Positions 1 to 7,879 of a stretch of DNA of 64,000 nt are shown here, piece by piece; position 1 is the first letter of the stretch; every line of letters starts with the position of its first letter. Both the position numbers and the translations under genes were made by a program. Under the pieces are notes generated by a model. The model had not been told where the DNA came from. It made no database searches and saw only the letters and a list, made by a program, of their open reading frames with translations. Source of the stretch: Schaalia vaccimaxillae DSM 15804 (lineage in GTDB: Bacteria; Actinomycetota; Actinomycetes; Actinomycetales; Actinomycetaceae); the NCBI RefSeq assembly GCF_000420425.1, contig NZ_ATUX01000007.1:186001-250000 (forward strand), in the 5' to 3' direction.

Positions 1-974
1 AGGGCCTTGGATTCGTCGACGGAGCGAACTTGGCGAAGGTCGAGATGAGTCAGTCTGAGTCCGTCAGCGCTTTCGGCTAGTTCGTCAGCCTGGGACCGGG
101 CCCTGTAAATCTCCAACGAGGCTAGGGCCATAGGGGAGTCCACGAACACGGGAACTTGCGGAATACGCCCTCGCTTAACCATTTCGTCTAGGGCCAGTAG
201 TACGACCTCTGTCCGGTCCACGGCGAACGCAGGTACCAGAACCGATCCGCCCGCATCCACTGCGTCTCGAATCGCCTGAGCGAAAGGCTTATGTTCGGGT
301 CCCTCTGGCTCGGGATGTTCGCGGTCGCCATATGTTGATTCGATGAGGAGGATGTCTGCGCCCTCGGGCACCTCTCGTTCGCGCAACACTGGATGCACGC
401 CGCGGCCCAGATCGCCAGAAAAGAGGATCGTCCCATCGGGGGTGATCAGTCGAATTGAGCCTGAACCCAGGATGTGACCAGCGCGGCTCCATGTTGCGCT
501 GATTCCATCGCCCAGATCCAGGGTCCGGTGGAAATCGATTGACCGGAACAGGGGCAGGGTCTTTTCGACGTCGCCAATGCGGTACAGCGGTTGAGCTGTT
601 GCGTGGCGGGAAAAGCCGTGCGCGTTGGCGAAGTCGGCATCACGCTCTTGCAGGTAGGCGGAGTCTCGCAGCACGATTTCGGTCAGTGCCAGGGTTGCGT
701 CGGTGCCCCAGATGGATCCGGTGAAGCCTTTCTTCACTAGGCGTGGTAGGTATCCCGTGTGGTCCATGTGGGCGTGGGTCAGCAAGATGTCGGTGATGGA
801 CGAGGGCGGGACGGGGAAGTCTGCCCAGTTCATGAGGCGCAGTTTCTTGATTCCTTGGAACATGCCGGCGTCGATGAGGATTCGCCTATCGCCGTCCGCT
901 CGTTCCACGGTGATGAGGTGCTTTGAGCCGGTGACGGTTCCGGCTCCTCCTAGAAAAGTCAGCGTCGTGGCCAT
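1..974 (-). CDS. beta-CASP metallo-beta-lactamase-fold RNase-like protein (partial)
   Basis: The reading frame starts at the ATG whose complement is at 972-974 and runs off the window edge, so only about 324 N-terminal residues are present. The protein opens with TFLGGAGTVTGSKHL, which is typical of the family. It then has the metal-binding motif HAHMDHTGYLPRL, a second metal-ligand region (AGHILGS) and FSGDLGR, followed by a stretch resembling the beta-CASP insert (IESTYGDREH). Known members of this group (COG1236, RNA-specificity type) are zinc-dependent RNA endo- or exonucleases. It is transcribed divergently from tig. The C-terminal RNA-specificity domain would lie outside the window. The family call is firm; the substrate cannot be told from sequence. 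Confidence 0.85.
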   Translation of the reverse strand, partial: MATTLTFLGGAGTVTGSKHLITVERADGDRRILIDAGMFQGIKKLRLMNWADFPVPPSSITDILLTHAHMDHTGYLPRLVKKGFTGSIWGTDATLALTEIVLRDSAYLQERDADFANAHGFSRHATAQPLYRIGDVEKTLPLFRSIDFHRTLDLGDGISATWSRAGHILGSGSIRLITPDGTILFSGDLGRGVHPVLREREVPEGADILLIESTYGDREHPEPEGPEHKPFAQAIRDAVDAGGSVLVPAFAVDRTEVVLLALDEMVKRGRIPQVPVFVDSPMALASLEIYRARSQADELAESADGLRLTHLDLRQVRSVDESKA

Positions 975-1193
975 GACTTAAGCGTGCCCTAGATCACTTT
1001 GGTGTGAGGGAGTTTACGCGGAGAGTCTTGGCTATGGGGATGCGGATTTTTCGCAATGAGTGGAATCGCCCGCATTTGATGTCCTTGGGGTGAACGGACG
1101 GCGACAGCACTCGGCCACTGGCGTAGACTGTCGGAGTTGTCATGCGCCCAACGCGGCGCCCATATTCATGAAGACGTTTTGGAGTGCACGCAC

Positions 1194-2513
1194 GTGAAGA
1201 GCACCGTTGAGACCCTCGAACCCACCAAGGTTCGCCTGACCATTGAGGTTCCCGCCGAGGAACTGAAGTCCGAAATGGACAAGGCGTACAAGAATATTGC
1301 CGGTCAGGTTCAGATCCCCGGCTTCCGCAAGGGCCACGTCCCGCCCCGCATTATCGACCAGCGTTTTGGCCGCGCCGCCGTCATCGAACAGGTCGTCAAC
1401 GAGGTGCTCCCGAACCACTACTCCGACGCGGTTGGCGAAAATGAACTGCGCCCGATGGCTCAGCCTGAGATCGAGGTCACCGAGATCCCCGCGACCACCG
1501 GTGAGTTCTCTGGCCAACTGGTGTTCACTGCTGAGGTTCCGGTTGTCCCGGACTTCGAGGTTCCCGAGTTTGATGAGAAGACCGTCATCACCGTCGACTC
1601 TACCGAGGTGTCCGACGAGGACGTCGCCAAGGAACTTGACGAGTTGCGTGGCCGTTTCGCCACCCTCAAGACCATTACCCGTAAGGCCAAGACCGGTGAC
1701 TTCGCCACCATCGATATGGTGGCCACCATTGACGGCGAAGAGATCGACTCAGTCTCTGACGTGTCCTACGAAATCGGTTCGGGCAACATGCTCGACGGCC
1801 AGGACAAGGCCCTTCGTGGAACCAAGGCCGGCGAAGAGGTGACCTTCACTTCCAAGCTCAAGGGCGGCGAACATGAGGGCGAAGAAGCCGACGTTGTCAT
1901 CAACATCAAGTCCGTGAAGGCTCGCGAACTGCCCAAGGCTGACGACGACTTCGCTCAGATGGTGTCCGAGTTCGACACCATGGATGAACTCATGGAAGAC
2001 CTGCGCACCCAGGCTGCCTCCACCAAGACCTCCCAGCAGGCCCTGCAGGCCCGCGACAACCTGGTGACCGAATTGCTGTCCAAGGTTGAGATTCTCCTGC
2101 CCGAATCGGTCGTCGACCACGAGGTCGGACACCGTGTCGGTGAGGATGCTAAGCCGAAGGAAAAGAAGGAAGCGCGCGAAGAGGTCGAGAAGAACCTGCG
2201 CACCGAGCTTCTGTCCGAGGCAATCGCTAAGAAGCTGGATGTCCAGGTCTCTCAGCAGGAACTGATCGACTACGCGATCCAGATGTCGCAGAACTTCGGT
2301 ATCGACATCAACCAGCTCTTCTCTTCCTCTCAGCAGATGGCTAACGTCGTGGCCGACCTCGGTCGCGCTAAGGCCCTCATCGAGGCCCTGCGTCTAGTGA
2401 CCGTCAAGGACACCGACGGCAACGATGTCGACCTGTCGGCCTTCCTGGGCGATGCTCCGGCCGACGAAGCTGAGGAAACTGGCGAGGCTGAAGAAGACGC
2501 CACCGAAGAGTGA
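1194..2513 (+). CDS. tig: Trigger factor, ribosome-associated chaperone/prolyl isomerase
   Basis: Trigger factor binds at the ribosome exit tunnel and folds nascent chains. The 439-residue product has the ribosome-docking signature GFRKGHVPP (about residues 43-51), a central FKBP-like isomerase domain (about 150-240) and a helical C-terminal domain ending in an acidic tail rich in Glu. I chose the GTG at 1194 because GGAG at 1181-1184 is correctly spaced and the product then begins KSTVETLEP like its homologues. A TTG 19 codons upstream is open but has no ribosome-binding site. It lies just upstream of clpP1-clpP2-clpX, the usual actinobacterial order, and ends at a strong hairpin. Confidence 0.97.
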   Translation: MKSTVETLEPTKVRLTIEVPAEELKSEMDKAYKNIAGQVQIPGFRKGHVPPRIIDQRFGRAAVIEQVVNEVLPNHYSDAVGENELRPMAQPEIEVTEIPATTGEFSGQLVFTAEVPVVPDFEVPEFDEKTVITVDSTEVSDEDVAKELDELRGRFATLKTITRKAKTGDFATIDMVATIDGEEIDSVSDVSYEIGSGNMLDGQDKALRGTKAGEEVTFTSKLKGGEHEGEEADVVINIKSVKARELPKADDDFAQMVSEFDTMDELMEDLRTQAASTKTSQQALQARDNLVTELLSKVEILLPESVVDHEVGHRVGEDAKPKEKKEAREEVEKNLRTELLSEAIAKKLDVQVSQQELIDYAIQMSQNFGIDINQLFSSSQQMANVVADLGRAKALIEALRLVTVKDTDGNDVDLSAFLGDAPADEAEETGEAEEDATEE

Positions 2514-2548
2514 TGTCAGTAGCCCGCTGAGGTCTTTTCAAACTCAGA

Positions 2549-2590
2549 ATCGTGGGTCGGCACCCTTGAGGTGTCGACCCACGATGTTTT
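2549..2590 (+). terminator. Intrinsic terminator of tig
   Basis: A perfect 11-bp stem (2549-2559 with 2575-2585) continues through a G-U pair and four more pairs to a 5-nt loop, giving about 16 pairs in all. It is followed by GTTTT. It lies between tig and clpP1, so the two are probably separate transcription units. Confidence 0.85.
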
Positions 2591-2688
2591 ATAGACACGC
2601 CTTGTATATCTCCAGGTGCGCCCACAGCGAAAAGACCCCCTGTCGGGCGGCTTGGGGCGATGCGACCCGGTAGGTTTTGAACCAATGG

Positions 2689-2705
2689 GGTTCGGTAAGC
2701 GAACC
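2689..2705 (+). promoter_or_regulatory. Inverted repeat in the clpP1 leader (possible operator)
   Basis: A perfect 6-bp inverted repeat, GGTTCG-N5-CGAACC, lies 10 bp before the clpP1 ribosome-binding site (AGGAGG, 2715-2720). Actinobacterial clp genes are often controlled by ClgR, whose site is a similar GTTCGC/GCGAAC palindrome, but the spacing here is two bases shorter than the ClgR consensus as I know it. It could instead be a small RNA hairpin. Confidence 0.35.
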
Positions 2706-2725
2706 CGGATCATGAGGAGGAGCAC

Positions 2726-3346
2726 GTGAGCGACGTGCAGATCACCGCAGTGGCCGGTGCAGACAACCACATGGGGCTGGGAGATTCCGTCTACCAGCGC
2801 CTACTTAAAGAACGCATCATCTGGCTGGGCGGTGAAGTCCGTGACGAGAACGCTAACGCCATCTGCGCCCAGATGCTTCTACTGGCGGCCGAGGACCCCG
2901 ATAAAGACATTTACCTGTACATCAACAGCCCCGGTGGTTCCGTGACTGCTGGTATGGCCATCTACGACACCATGCAGTACATCAAGCCTGATGTTGCAAC
3001 CGTCGGTATGGGTTTGGCTGCCTCCATGGGACAGTTCCTTTTGACGGCTGGAGCTCCCGGAAAGCGTTACATCACGCCCCACACGCGCGTACTGCTCCAC
3101 CAGCCCCTGGGCGGTGCGGGTGGTTCGGCAACGGAGATCCGTATCAACGCCGACCTCATCCTCAAGATGAAGAAGGAATTGGCTGAAATCACCGCTGAAC
3201 GCACTGGTAAGTCTGTTGAACAGGTTGAAGCTGACGCTGACCGCGATCACTGGTTCAGTGCCCGTGAAGCTCTCGAATATGGTTTCGTCGACCATGTCGT
3301 GGAAACCCCCCAGGAGATCGGCCACCGCCAGGAAGGTGAAAACTGA
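2726..3346 (+). CDS. clpP1: ATP-dependent Clp protease proteolytic subunit ClpP1
   Basis: This is a serine protease subunit that forms a barrel with ClpP2 and works with ClpX or ClpC. The 206-residue protein shows the catalytic serine in [11 protein letters not shown], the histidine in LLHQPLGG, and the oxyanion/strand motif [11 protein letters not shown]. The GTG start has a perfect AGGAGG at 2715-2720. Its stop overlaps the clpP2 start by one base (TGATG), so the two subunits are translationally coupled, fitting the obligate ClpP1P2 hetero-complex known from mycobacteria. Confidence 0.97.
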   Translation: MSDVQITAVAGADNHMGLGDSVYQRLLKERIIWLGGEVRDENANAICAQMLLLAAEDPDKDIYLYINSPGGSVTAGMAIYDTMQYIKPDVATVGMGLAASMGQFLLTAGAPGKRYITPHTRVLLHQPLGGAGGSATEIRINADLILKMKKELAEITAERTGKSVEQVEADADRDHWFSAREALEYGFVDHVVETPQEIGHRQEGEN

Positions 3347-3987
3347 TGAGCACCCAGCCCTATTTTGAGGCCGTCGCCCGCCAGATGCCGCAGGCCCGCT
3401 ACGTTCTGCCCAACTTCGAGGAACGAACCGCTTACGGTTTTAAGCGTCAAGATCCGTACGCCAAGCTCTTCGAGGACAGGATTGTCTTCCTCGGTGTGCA
3501 GGTCGATGATGCTTCCGCTGATGATGTCATGGCGCAGCTCCTGGTCCTGGAGTCTCAGGATCCCGATTCGCTCATCACCATGTACATCAATAGCCCTGGC
3601 GGTTCCTTCACCGCACTGACGGCTATCTACGACACCATGCAGTACATCAAGCCCCAGGTGCAGACGGTCTGCTTGGGCCAGGCGGCCTCGGCTGCTGCTG
3701 TGCTGCTTGCTGCTGGCTCTCCTGGAAAGCGCCTGGCTCTTCCCAATGCCCGCGTGTTGATCCATCAGCCGGCTATGGAAGGCATGCACGGTCAGGCTTC
3801 TGATATTCAGATTGTCGCCGATGAGATTGACCGCATGCGTGCGTGGCTTGAAGACACTTTGGCGCACCATTCGGGTACTCCCGTTGAGCAGATTCGCCGC
3901 GACATTGAGCGCGACAAGATCTTGACGGCTGCCCAGGCTAAGGAATATGGCCTGATCGACCAGGTGCTCGAGTCCCGTAAAGGCTGA
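3346..3987 (+). CDS. clpP2: ATP-dependent Clp protease proteolytic subunit ClpP2
   Basis: Second ClpP paralogue, 213 residues. The nucleophile lies in [15 protein letters not shown], the catalytic histidine in IHQPAMEG, and the INSPGGS motif is intact. Compared with ClpP1 it has an N-terminal extension (about 30 residues) before the conserved [10 protein letters not shown] strand, which may be a propeptide. It is coupled to clpP1 by a one-base overlap and followed by a hairpin that separates it from clpX. The clpP1 and clpP2 numbering follows gene order. Confidence 0.97.
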   Translation: MSTQPYFEAVARQMPQARYVLPNFEERTAYGFKRQDPYAKLFEDRIVFLGVQVDDASADDVMAQLLVLESQDPDSLITMYINSPGGSFTALTAIYDTMQYIKPQVQTVCLGQAASAAAVLLAAGSPGKRLALPNARVLIHQPAMEGMHGQASDIQIVADEIDRMRAWLEDTLAHHSGTPVEQIRRDIERDKILTAAQAKEYGLIDQVLESRKG

Positions 3988-4007
3988 TACTTCGATCCTC
4001 AAGCAAA

Positions 4008-4042
4008 GTGCGGGTCCTACTCCAACGAAGTAGGACCCGCAC
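4008..4042 (+). terminator. Hairpin after clpP2
   Basis: A perfect 14-bp stem (4008-4021 with 4029-4042) with a 7-nt loop sits just after the clpP2 stop. It lacks a clear T-run, as is common for actinobacterial hairpins, so it may terminate weakly or protect the clpP1-clpP2 message. It lies about 115 bp before clpX. Confidence 0.7.
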
Positions 4043-4157
4043 CGCGTTAGGGAAGTTACTGCGTGCCGAATAGCGTTGCGCCACCACCTGGAATAGGGTT
4101 ATTCATAGTAATTGTGCCTAAAAATGGGTGCTGACCAGATGAACACGGAGGCCGGTT

Positions 4158-5414
4158 GTGGCTCGATTGACCGACGGAGCTGAACTGCTCAAATGCTCTT
4201 TCTGCGGCAAGAGCCAAAAGCAGGTCCGCAAGCTCATCGGCGGATCCGGTGTCTACATTTGCGACGAATGCATCGAACTGTGCAACGAAATCATCGAAGA
4301 AGAACTTGGTGAAAAGGTCGAGGAAACCTCGTCAACACCGCTACCCAAGCCCCGTGAAATCAACGAATTCCTCGATTCCTGGGTGATTGGGCAAGACCGA
4401 GCCAAACGCGCCCTGGCCGTCGCTGTTTACAACCACTACAAGCGTGTTCGCTCGCGCGAAGCGGGCAACGAAGAAGACATGCTGGGCACCAAGTCGAACA
4501 TCTTGCTGCTGGGACCTACGGGAACTGGCAAAACTCACTTGGCTCGCTCACTGGCACGCCTCCTGCACGTGCCTTTCGCGATCGTCGACGCAACGGCTCT
4601 GACCGAAGCCGGATACGTGGGCGAGGACGTGGAAAACATCCTTCTGCGCCTCATCCAAGAGGCCGACAATGACATTAAGAAGGCTGAGCGCGGCATCATC
4701 TACGTTGATGAGATCGACAAGATTGGCCGCAAGGGAGAAAACGCGTCCATCACACGAGACGTGTCCGGCGAGGGCGTCCAGCAGGCACTCCTAAAGATTA
4801 TTGAAGGAACCGTAGCGTCGGTGCCCCCGCAGGGAGGACGCAAGCACCCCCACCAACAATTCCTTGAGATTGACACCTCCGGCATCCTCTTCATCGCAGC
4901 AGGTGCTTTCGCTGGCATTGAAGACATTGTCAAAGCTCGCCTTGGTCAACGTTCAACAGGTTTTGGGTCTGAACTCAAGTCGGCCACAGAGATGGGTGAT
5001 CTCTACGAGTCAGTCACGGCTGAGGACCTGCATAAGTTCGGTATGATCCCCGAATTCATTGGCCGCCTACCGATCTTGACTTCCACTAAGGAACTGACTG
5101 AAGAAGACCTGGTTCGCGTCCTGACTGAACCTCAAAACTCTCTGGTTCACCAGTACCAGCATCTTTTCGAACTCGATGACATTGAGCTAGAGTTCACCCA
5201 CGACGCTCTGCTGGCTGTAGCGGCTTTGGCCAACGAACGCAAAACCGGTGCACGTGGCCTGTCGTCGATTATGGAATCGACCCTGTCGGAGTTGATGTTC
5301 GAACTGCCGAGCCGAGATGACGTGGCTCGCGTGGTCATTACCCGCGAGTATGTGGAGGGCGTGGGCCAGGCCGAACTCTACCCGGAGCGTTCCCAGGGAA
5401 TCCGCACCGCCTGA
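4158..5414 (+). CDS. clpX: ATP-dependent Clp protease ATP-binding subunit ClpX
   Basis: AAA+ unfoldase that feeds substrates to ClpP. The 418-residue product begins with a C4 zinc-binding domain (Cys13, Cys16, Cys35, Cys38), then has Walker A GPTGTGKT, Walker [11 protein letters not shown], and the C-terminal ClpB_D2-like small domain with the sensor-2 motif TGARGL. The GTG start is supported by ACGGAGG at 4145-4151. The gene probably has its own promoter because a hairpin separates it from clpP2. The chorismate mutase gene follows after 12 bp. Confidence 0.97.
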   Translation: MARLTDGAELLKCSFCGKSQKQVRKLIGGSGVYICDECIELCNEIIEEELGEKVEETSSTPLPKPREINEFLDSWVIGQDRAKRALAVAVYNHYKRVRSREAGNEEDMLGTKSNILLLGPTGTGKTHLARSLARLLHVPFAIVDATALTEAGYVGEDVENILLRLIQEADNDIKKAERGIIYVDEIDKIGRKGENASITRDVSGEGVQQALLKIIEGTVASVPPQGGRKHPHQQFLEIDTSGILFIAAGAFAGIEDIVKARLGQRSTGFGSELKSATEMGDLYESVTAEDLHKFGMIPEFIGRLPILTSTKELTEEDLVRVLTEPQNSLVHQYQHLFELDDIELEFTHDALLAVAALANERKTGARGLSSIMESTLSELMFELPSRDDVARVVITREYVEGVGQAELYPERSQGIRTA

Positions 5415-5426
5415 TCGGAGAATCAG

Positions 5427-5798
5427 ATGGATCAAAACCACGAAGCTTGGGCGGGCAGCGCTGACGCAGGAGTGACCGGTGTTCCCAGCGAATTAGCCGA
5501 GGCGCGTATGACGATCGACAATATCGACGCCGCCCTCGTACACATCCTCGCCGAACGTTTCCGCTGCACTCAACGCGTGGGACACATCAAAGCTCAGCAT
5601 GATCTGCCTCCAGCAGACCCAGCCCGAGAATCACGCCAGATTGAACGCCTGCGCGCGCTGGCAGAACAATCAGGCCTCGACCCGGACTTTGCCGAGAAGT
5701 TCCTCAACTTCATGGTCACCGAGGTCATCCGGCACCACGAGGACATTAAGGCCGAATATCACGCGGCCCAATCTGTTGATTCACACGTTGCCCTCTGA
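5427..5798 (+). CDS. Chorismate mutase (AroQ class)
   Basis: A 123-residue protein whose residues 30-115 form the three-helix AroQ fold: DNIDAALVHILAERF, then RVGHIKAQHDLPPADPARE, then the long C-terminal helix. Chorismate mutase turns chorismate into prephenate for Phe and Tyr synthesis. The spacing of Arg and Lys residues resembles the chorismate-mutase active site of the small actinobacterial family. It starts 12 bp after clpX with GGAG upstream, so it is likely co-transcribed. About 30 poorly conserved residues precede the domain, and an internal ATG at 5508 could be the true start. It converges on the acyl-CoA ligase with a 16-bp gap and no visible terminator. Confidence 0.85.
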   Translation: MDQNHEAWAGSADAGVTGVPSELAEARMTIDNIDAALVHILAERFRCTQRVGHIKAQHDLPPADPARESRQIERLRALAEQSGLDPDFAEKFLNFMVTEVIRHHEDIKAEYHAAQSVDSHVAL

Positions 5799-5814
5799 GC
5801 CGCGTGCAAGCCGC

Positions 5815-7713
5815 TCATTGAGAGGATCCCGAGCCGCCATACAAGTCATCAATGACGGTGGAGAAACGTTCTAAAGCAACATTCCTCTTGACCTTCATCG
5901 ACGGGGTGAGCAAGCCGTTGGCCTCGGTAAAATCGGTGGTCAATACCTTGATCTTGCGGATTGATTCAGCGCGAGAGACATGCTCGTTCGCATGAGCTAC
6001 GGCTTTCTCCAAAGACGCAAGAACCTCGATATTTGAAGCGGCCTCCGCCACAGACATAGCAGGTAGACCGCGTGCATGTAGCCACGTTGGCAGCATCTCG
6101 CCATCCAAAGTGATGAGCGCACCAATGAAGGGCCTCTGGTCACCCACAACTAGGGCTTGAGAAATGAGCGGATGGGACCGTAGAGAGTTCTCCAACGCTG
6201 CCGGAGACACATTCTTCCCACCAGCAGTCACAATGATCTCTTTGGCGCGGCCCGTGATCCTCACGTAGCCGTCACGATCCAACGACCCCAGATCCCCAGT
6301 TCGGAACCACCCGTCCTCGGTGAAAGACGCCGCGGTCGCTTCAGGATTATTGTTGTATCCCTGGAAGACGGATGGGCCTTTGAGGAGGATCTCGCCCTCG
6401 TCCGAAATACGCACAGACATTGGAGGAAGCGGCGGGCCAATGGTGCCAATCTTGGACAAACGCGGCGTATTGACCGAAACGGGGCCAACAGTTTCCGTCA
6501 GCCCGTAGCCTTCAAGGACCGGAATCCCTAGGCCGCGGTAGAAGTGGGCAAGGCGCATGGATAGGGGAGCACCGCCGGAAATAATGTAGTCGGCATTGCC
6601 GCCCACAAGCTTGAGGATCGTCTGATACACCAGCTTGTCGGCCAAGGCGTGCTGAGCTTTCAGAGACTGCGAAGGACCCTCAGCAGTGTCTAGCGCTTTC
6701 GAATAGTCAATGGCAACTTGCGCGGCCCACCGGAATATCTTCTTCTTGGCTCCACGGGATGCCTTCGCGTCAGCGGAGTTGTAGATCTTTTCCAACACTC
6801 GCGGCACCACCAGCAGGTAGCTGGGCCGGAAGGATGCCAGGTCTGGAAGGAGGTTCTTAATATCGGGAACGTGGCCAATGACGCCCTCGCCAGTCATCTG
6901 GAAGACCTCAAGGAAACGCGCAAACACGTGTGCTAGCGGTAGGAAGAGCAGGAGGCGAGAGTCCTTACCCATAGCGATCTCTGGCATCCAGGCGTGGGCA
7001 TTGAGACACAGGTCAGTGAAGTTTGAGTGACTGAGGATGGTGCCTTTGGGGGTGCCGGTAGTGCCAGAGGTGTAAACGATAGTGGCAATGGAATCGGTGG
7101 TGAGCGAATCCGTGCGAGCATCGAGGTCTGCTGGGCGCACACCAGCCGAGTGATCTGAGATCGTTTCCAAGCCGTCAGAATCCAATGAGAGGACCTCAAC
7201 CTGCATGCCGGTGCGTTCTGCTGCAGCGCGCACCAACTCAGCCATCGTGATGGTCTCGGTGACGACAACCTTTGCTTCAGAGTCGGTAAGCACGTGACTG
7301 ACCTGCTCCAAAGAGCTGGTTTCGTAGATGGGAACAGGGACGAGGGCGGCCTGCCAGCAGGCGAAATCCAAGAGAGTCCACTCATAGCGGGTTCGCGACA
7401 TAATCGCCACGCGATCGCCCGCGTCTAAGCCCATTCCGATAAAGCCGGATGCAAGTTTGAGAACCTCGGAGTAGAAGTCACGGGCCGACACGGGAATCCA
7501 CTGGTCAGACATGGCGCGCTTGCGCATGATCAGCGGCCGGCGTGCAGAACGCTGCACCCGCTGCTTGAGTAGGTGCGGGATCGTCGTATGCTCGTCGACG
7601 CGTACGAGGACGGGCGCATGCCATTCAAGAGCCTGAGTATCAGCGGACTTAGGTGAAGCTTCGGTAGCCTCATCCTGATGATCCTCAAGTGCCGGGTCGT
7701 TCTCGTGGCTCAT
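5815..7713 (-). CDS. Long-chain fatty acid-CoA ligase (AMP-forming, FadD15-like)
   Basis: A 632-residue ANL-superfamily adenylate-forming enzyme. The P-loop motif TIVYTSGTTGTPKG, the A5-like motif GYGLTETVGP, the motif WFRTGDLG and the C-terminal hinge/lysine region (GRAKEIIVTAGGKNVSP) are all present in order. Its length and the helical insertion after the P-loop match long-chain acyl-CoA synthetases. It activates fatty acids to CoA thioesters at the membrane for lipid synthesis or degradation. It is a single gene on the minus strand, separated from valS by the valS terminator. The exact chain-length preference cannot be read from sequence. Confidence 0.9.
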   Translation of the reverse strand: MSHENDPALEDHQDEATEASPKSADTQALEWHAPVLVRVDEHTTIPHLLKQRVQRSARRPLIMRKRAMSDQWIPVSARDFYSEVLKLASGFIGMGLDAGDRVAIMSRTRYEWTLLDFACWQAALVPVPIYETSSLEQVSHVLTDSEAKVVVTETITMAELVRAAAERTGMQVEVLSLDSDGLETISDHSAGVRPADLDARTDSLTTDSIATIVYTSGTTGTPKGTILSHSNFTDLCLNAHAWMPEIAMGKDSRLLLFLPLAHVFARFLEVFQMTGEGVIGHVPDIKNLLPDLASFRPSYLLVVPRVLEKIYNSADAKASRGAKKKIFRWAAQVAIDYSKALDTAEGPSQSLKAQHALADKLVYQTILKLVGGNADYIISGGAPLSMRLAHFYRGLGIPVLEGYGLTETVGPVSVNTPRLSKIGTIGPPLPPMSVRISDEGEILLKGPSVFQGYNNNPEATAASFTEDGWFRTGDLGSLDRDGYVRITGRAKEIIVTAGGKNVSPAALENSLRSHPLISQALVVGDQRPFIGALITLDGEMLPTWLHARGLPAMSVAEAASNIEVLASLEKAVAHANEHVSRAESIRKIKVLTTDFTEANGLLTPSMKVKRNVALERFSTVIDDLYGGSGSSQ

Positions 7714-7826
7714 GATGCGTCCCTACGTGTGAAGTGACTTGACCTGTTCACCATAGAACAAAAGGGTGGTGACGGGTTCGCGGCCGACACGAACGCTGTT
7801 CACTCCGATCGCTCATCGGAACACAT

Positions 7827-7862
7827 AGTTGGGGCGTTGACTCGCAAGCCAACGCCCCAACT
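7827..7862 (-). terminator. Intrinsic terminator downstream of valS
   Basis: A perfect 13-bp stem (7827-7839 with 7850-7862) with a 10-nt loop starts 18 bp past the valS stop. It lies upstream of the acyl-CoA ligase on the same strand, so it splits the two minus-strand genes. Confidence 0.75.
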
Positions 7863-7879
7863 CTTACGCGTGTGAAAGA

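Noticed and set aside
1137-1193. N-terminal extension of tig from a TTG codon
   Set aside because: No ribosome-binding site upstream, and the extra residues are absent from trigger factors. The GTG at 1194 has GGAG at the right spacing.
3247-4002. Minus-strand reading frame of 251 codons opposite clpP1/clpP2
   Set aside because: It runs antisense to well-supported clpP genes and has no domain similarity.
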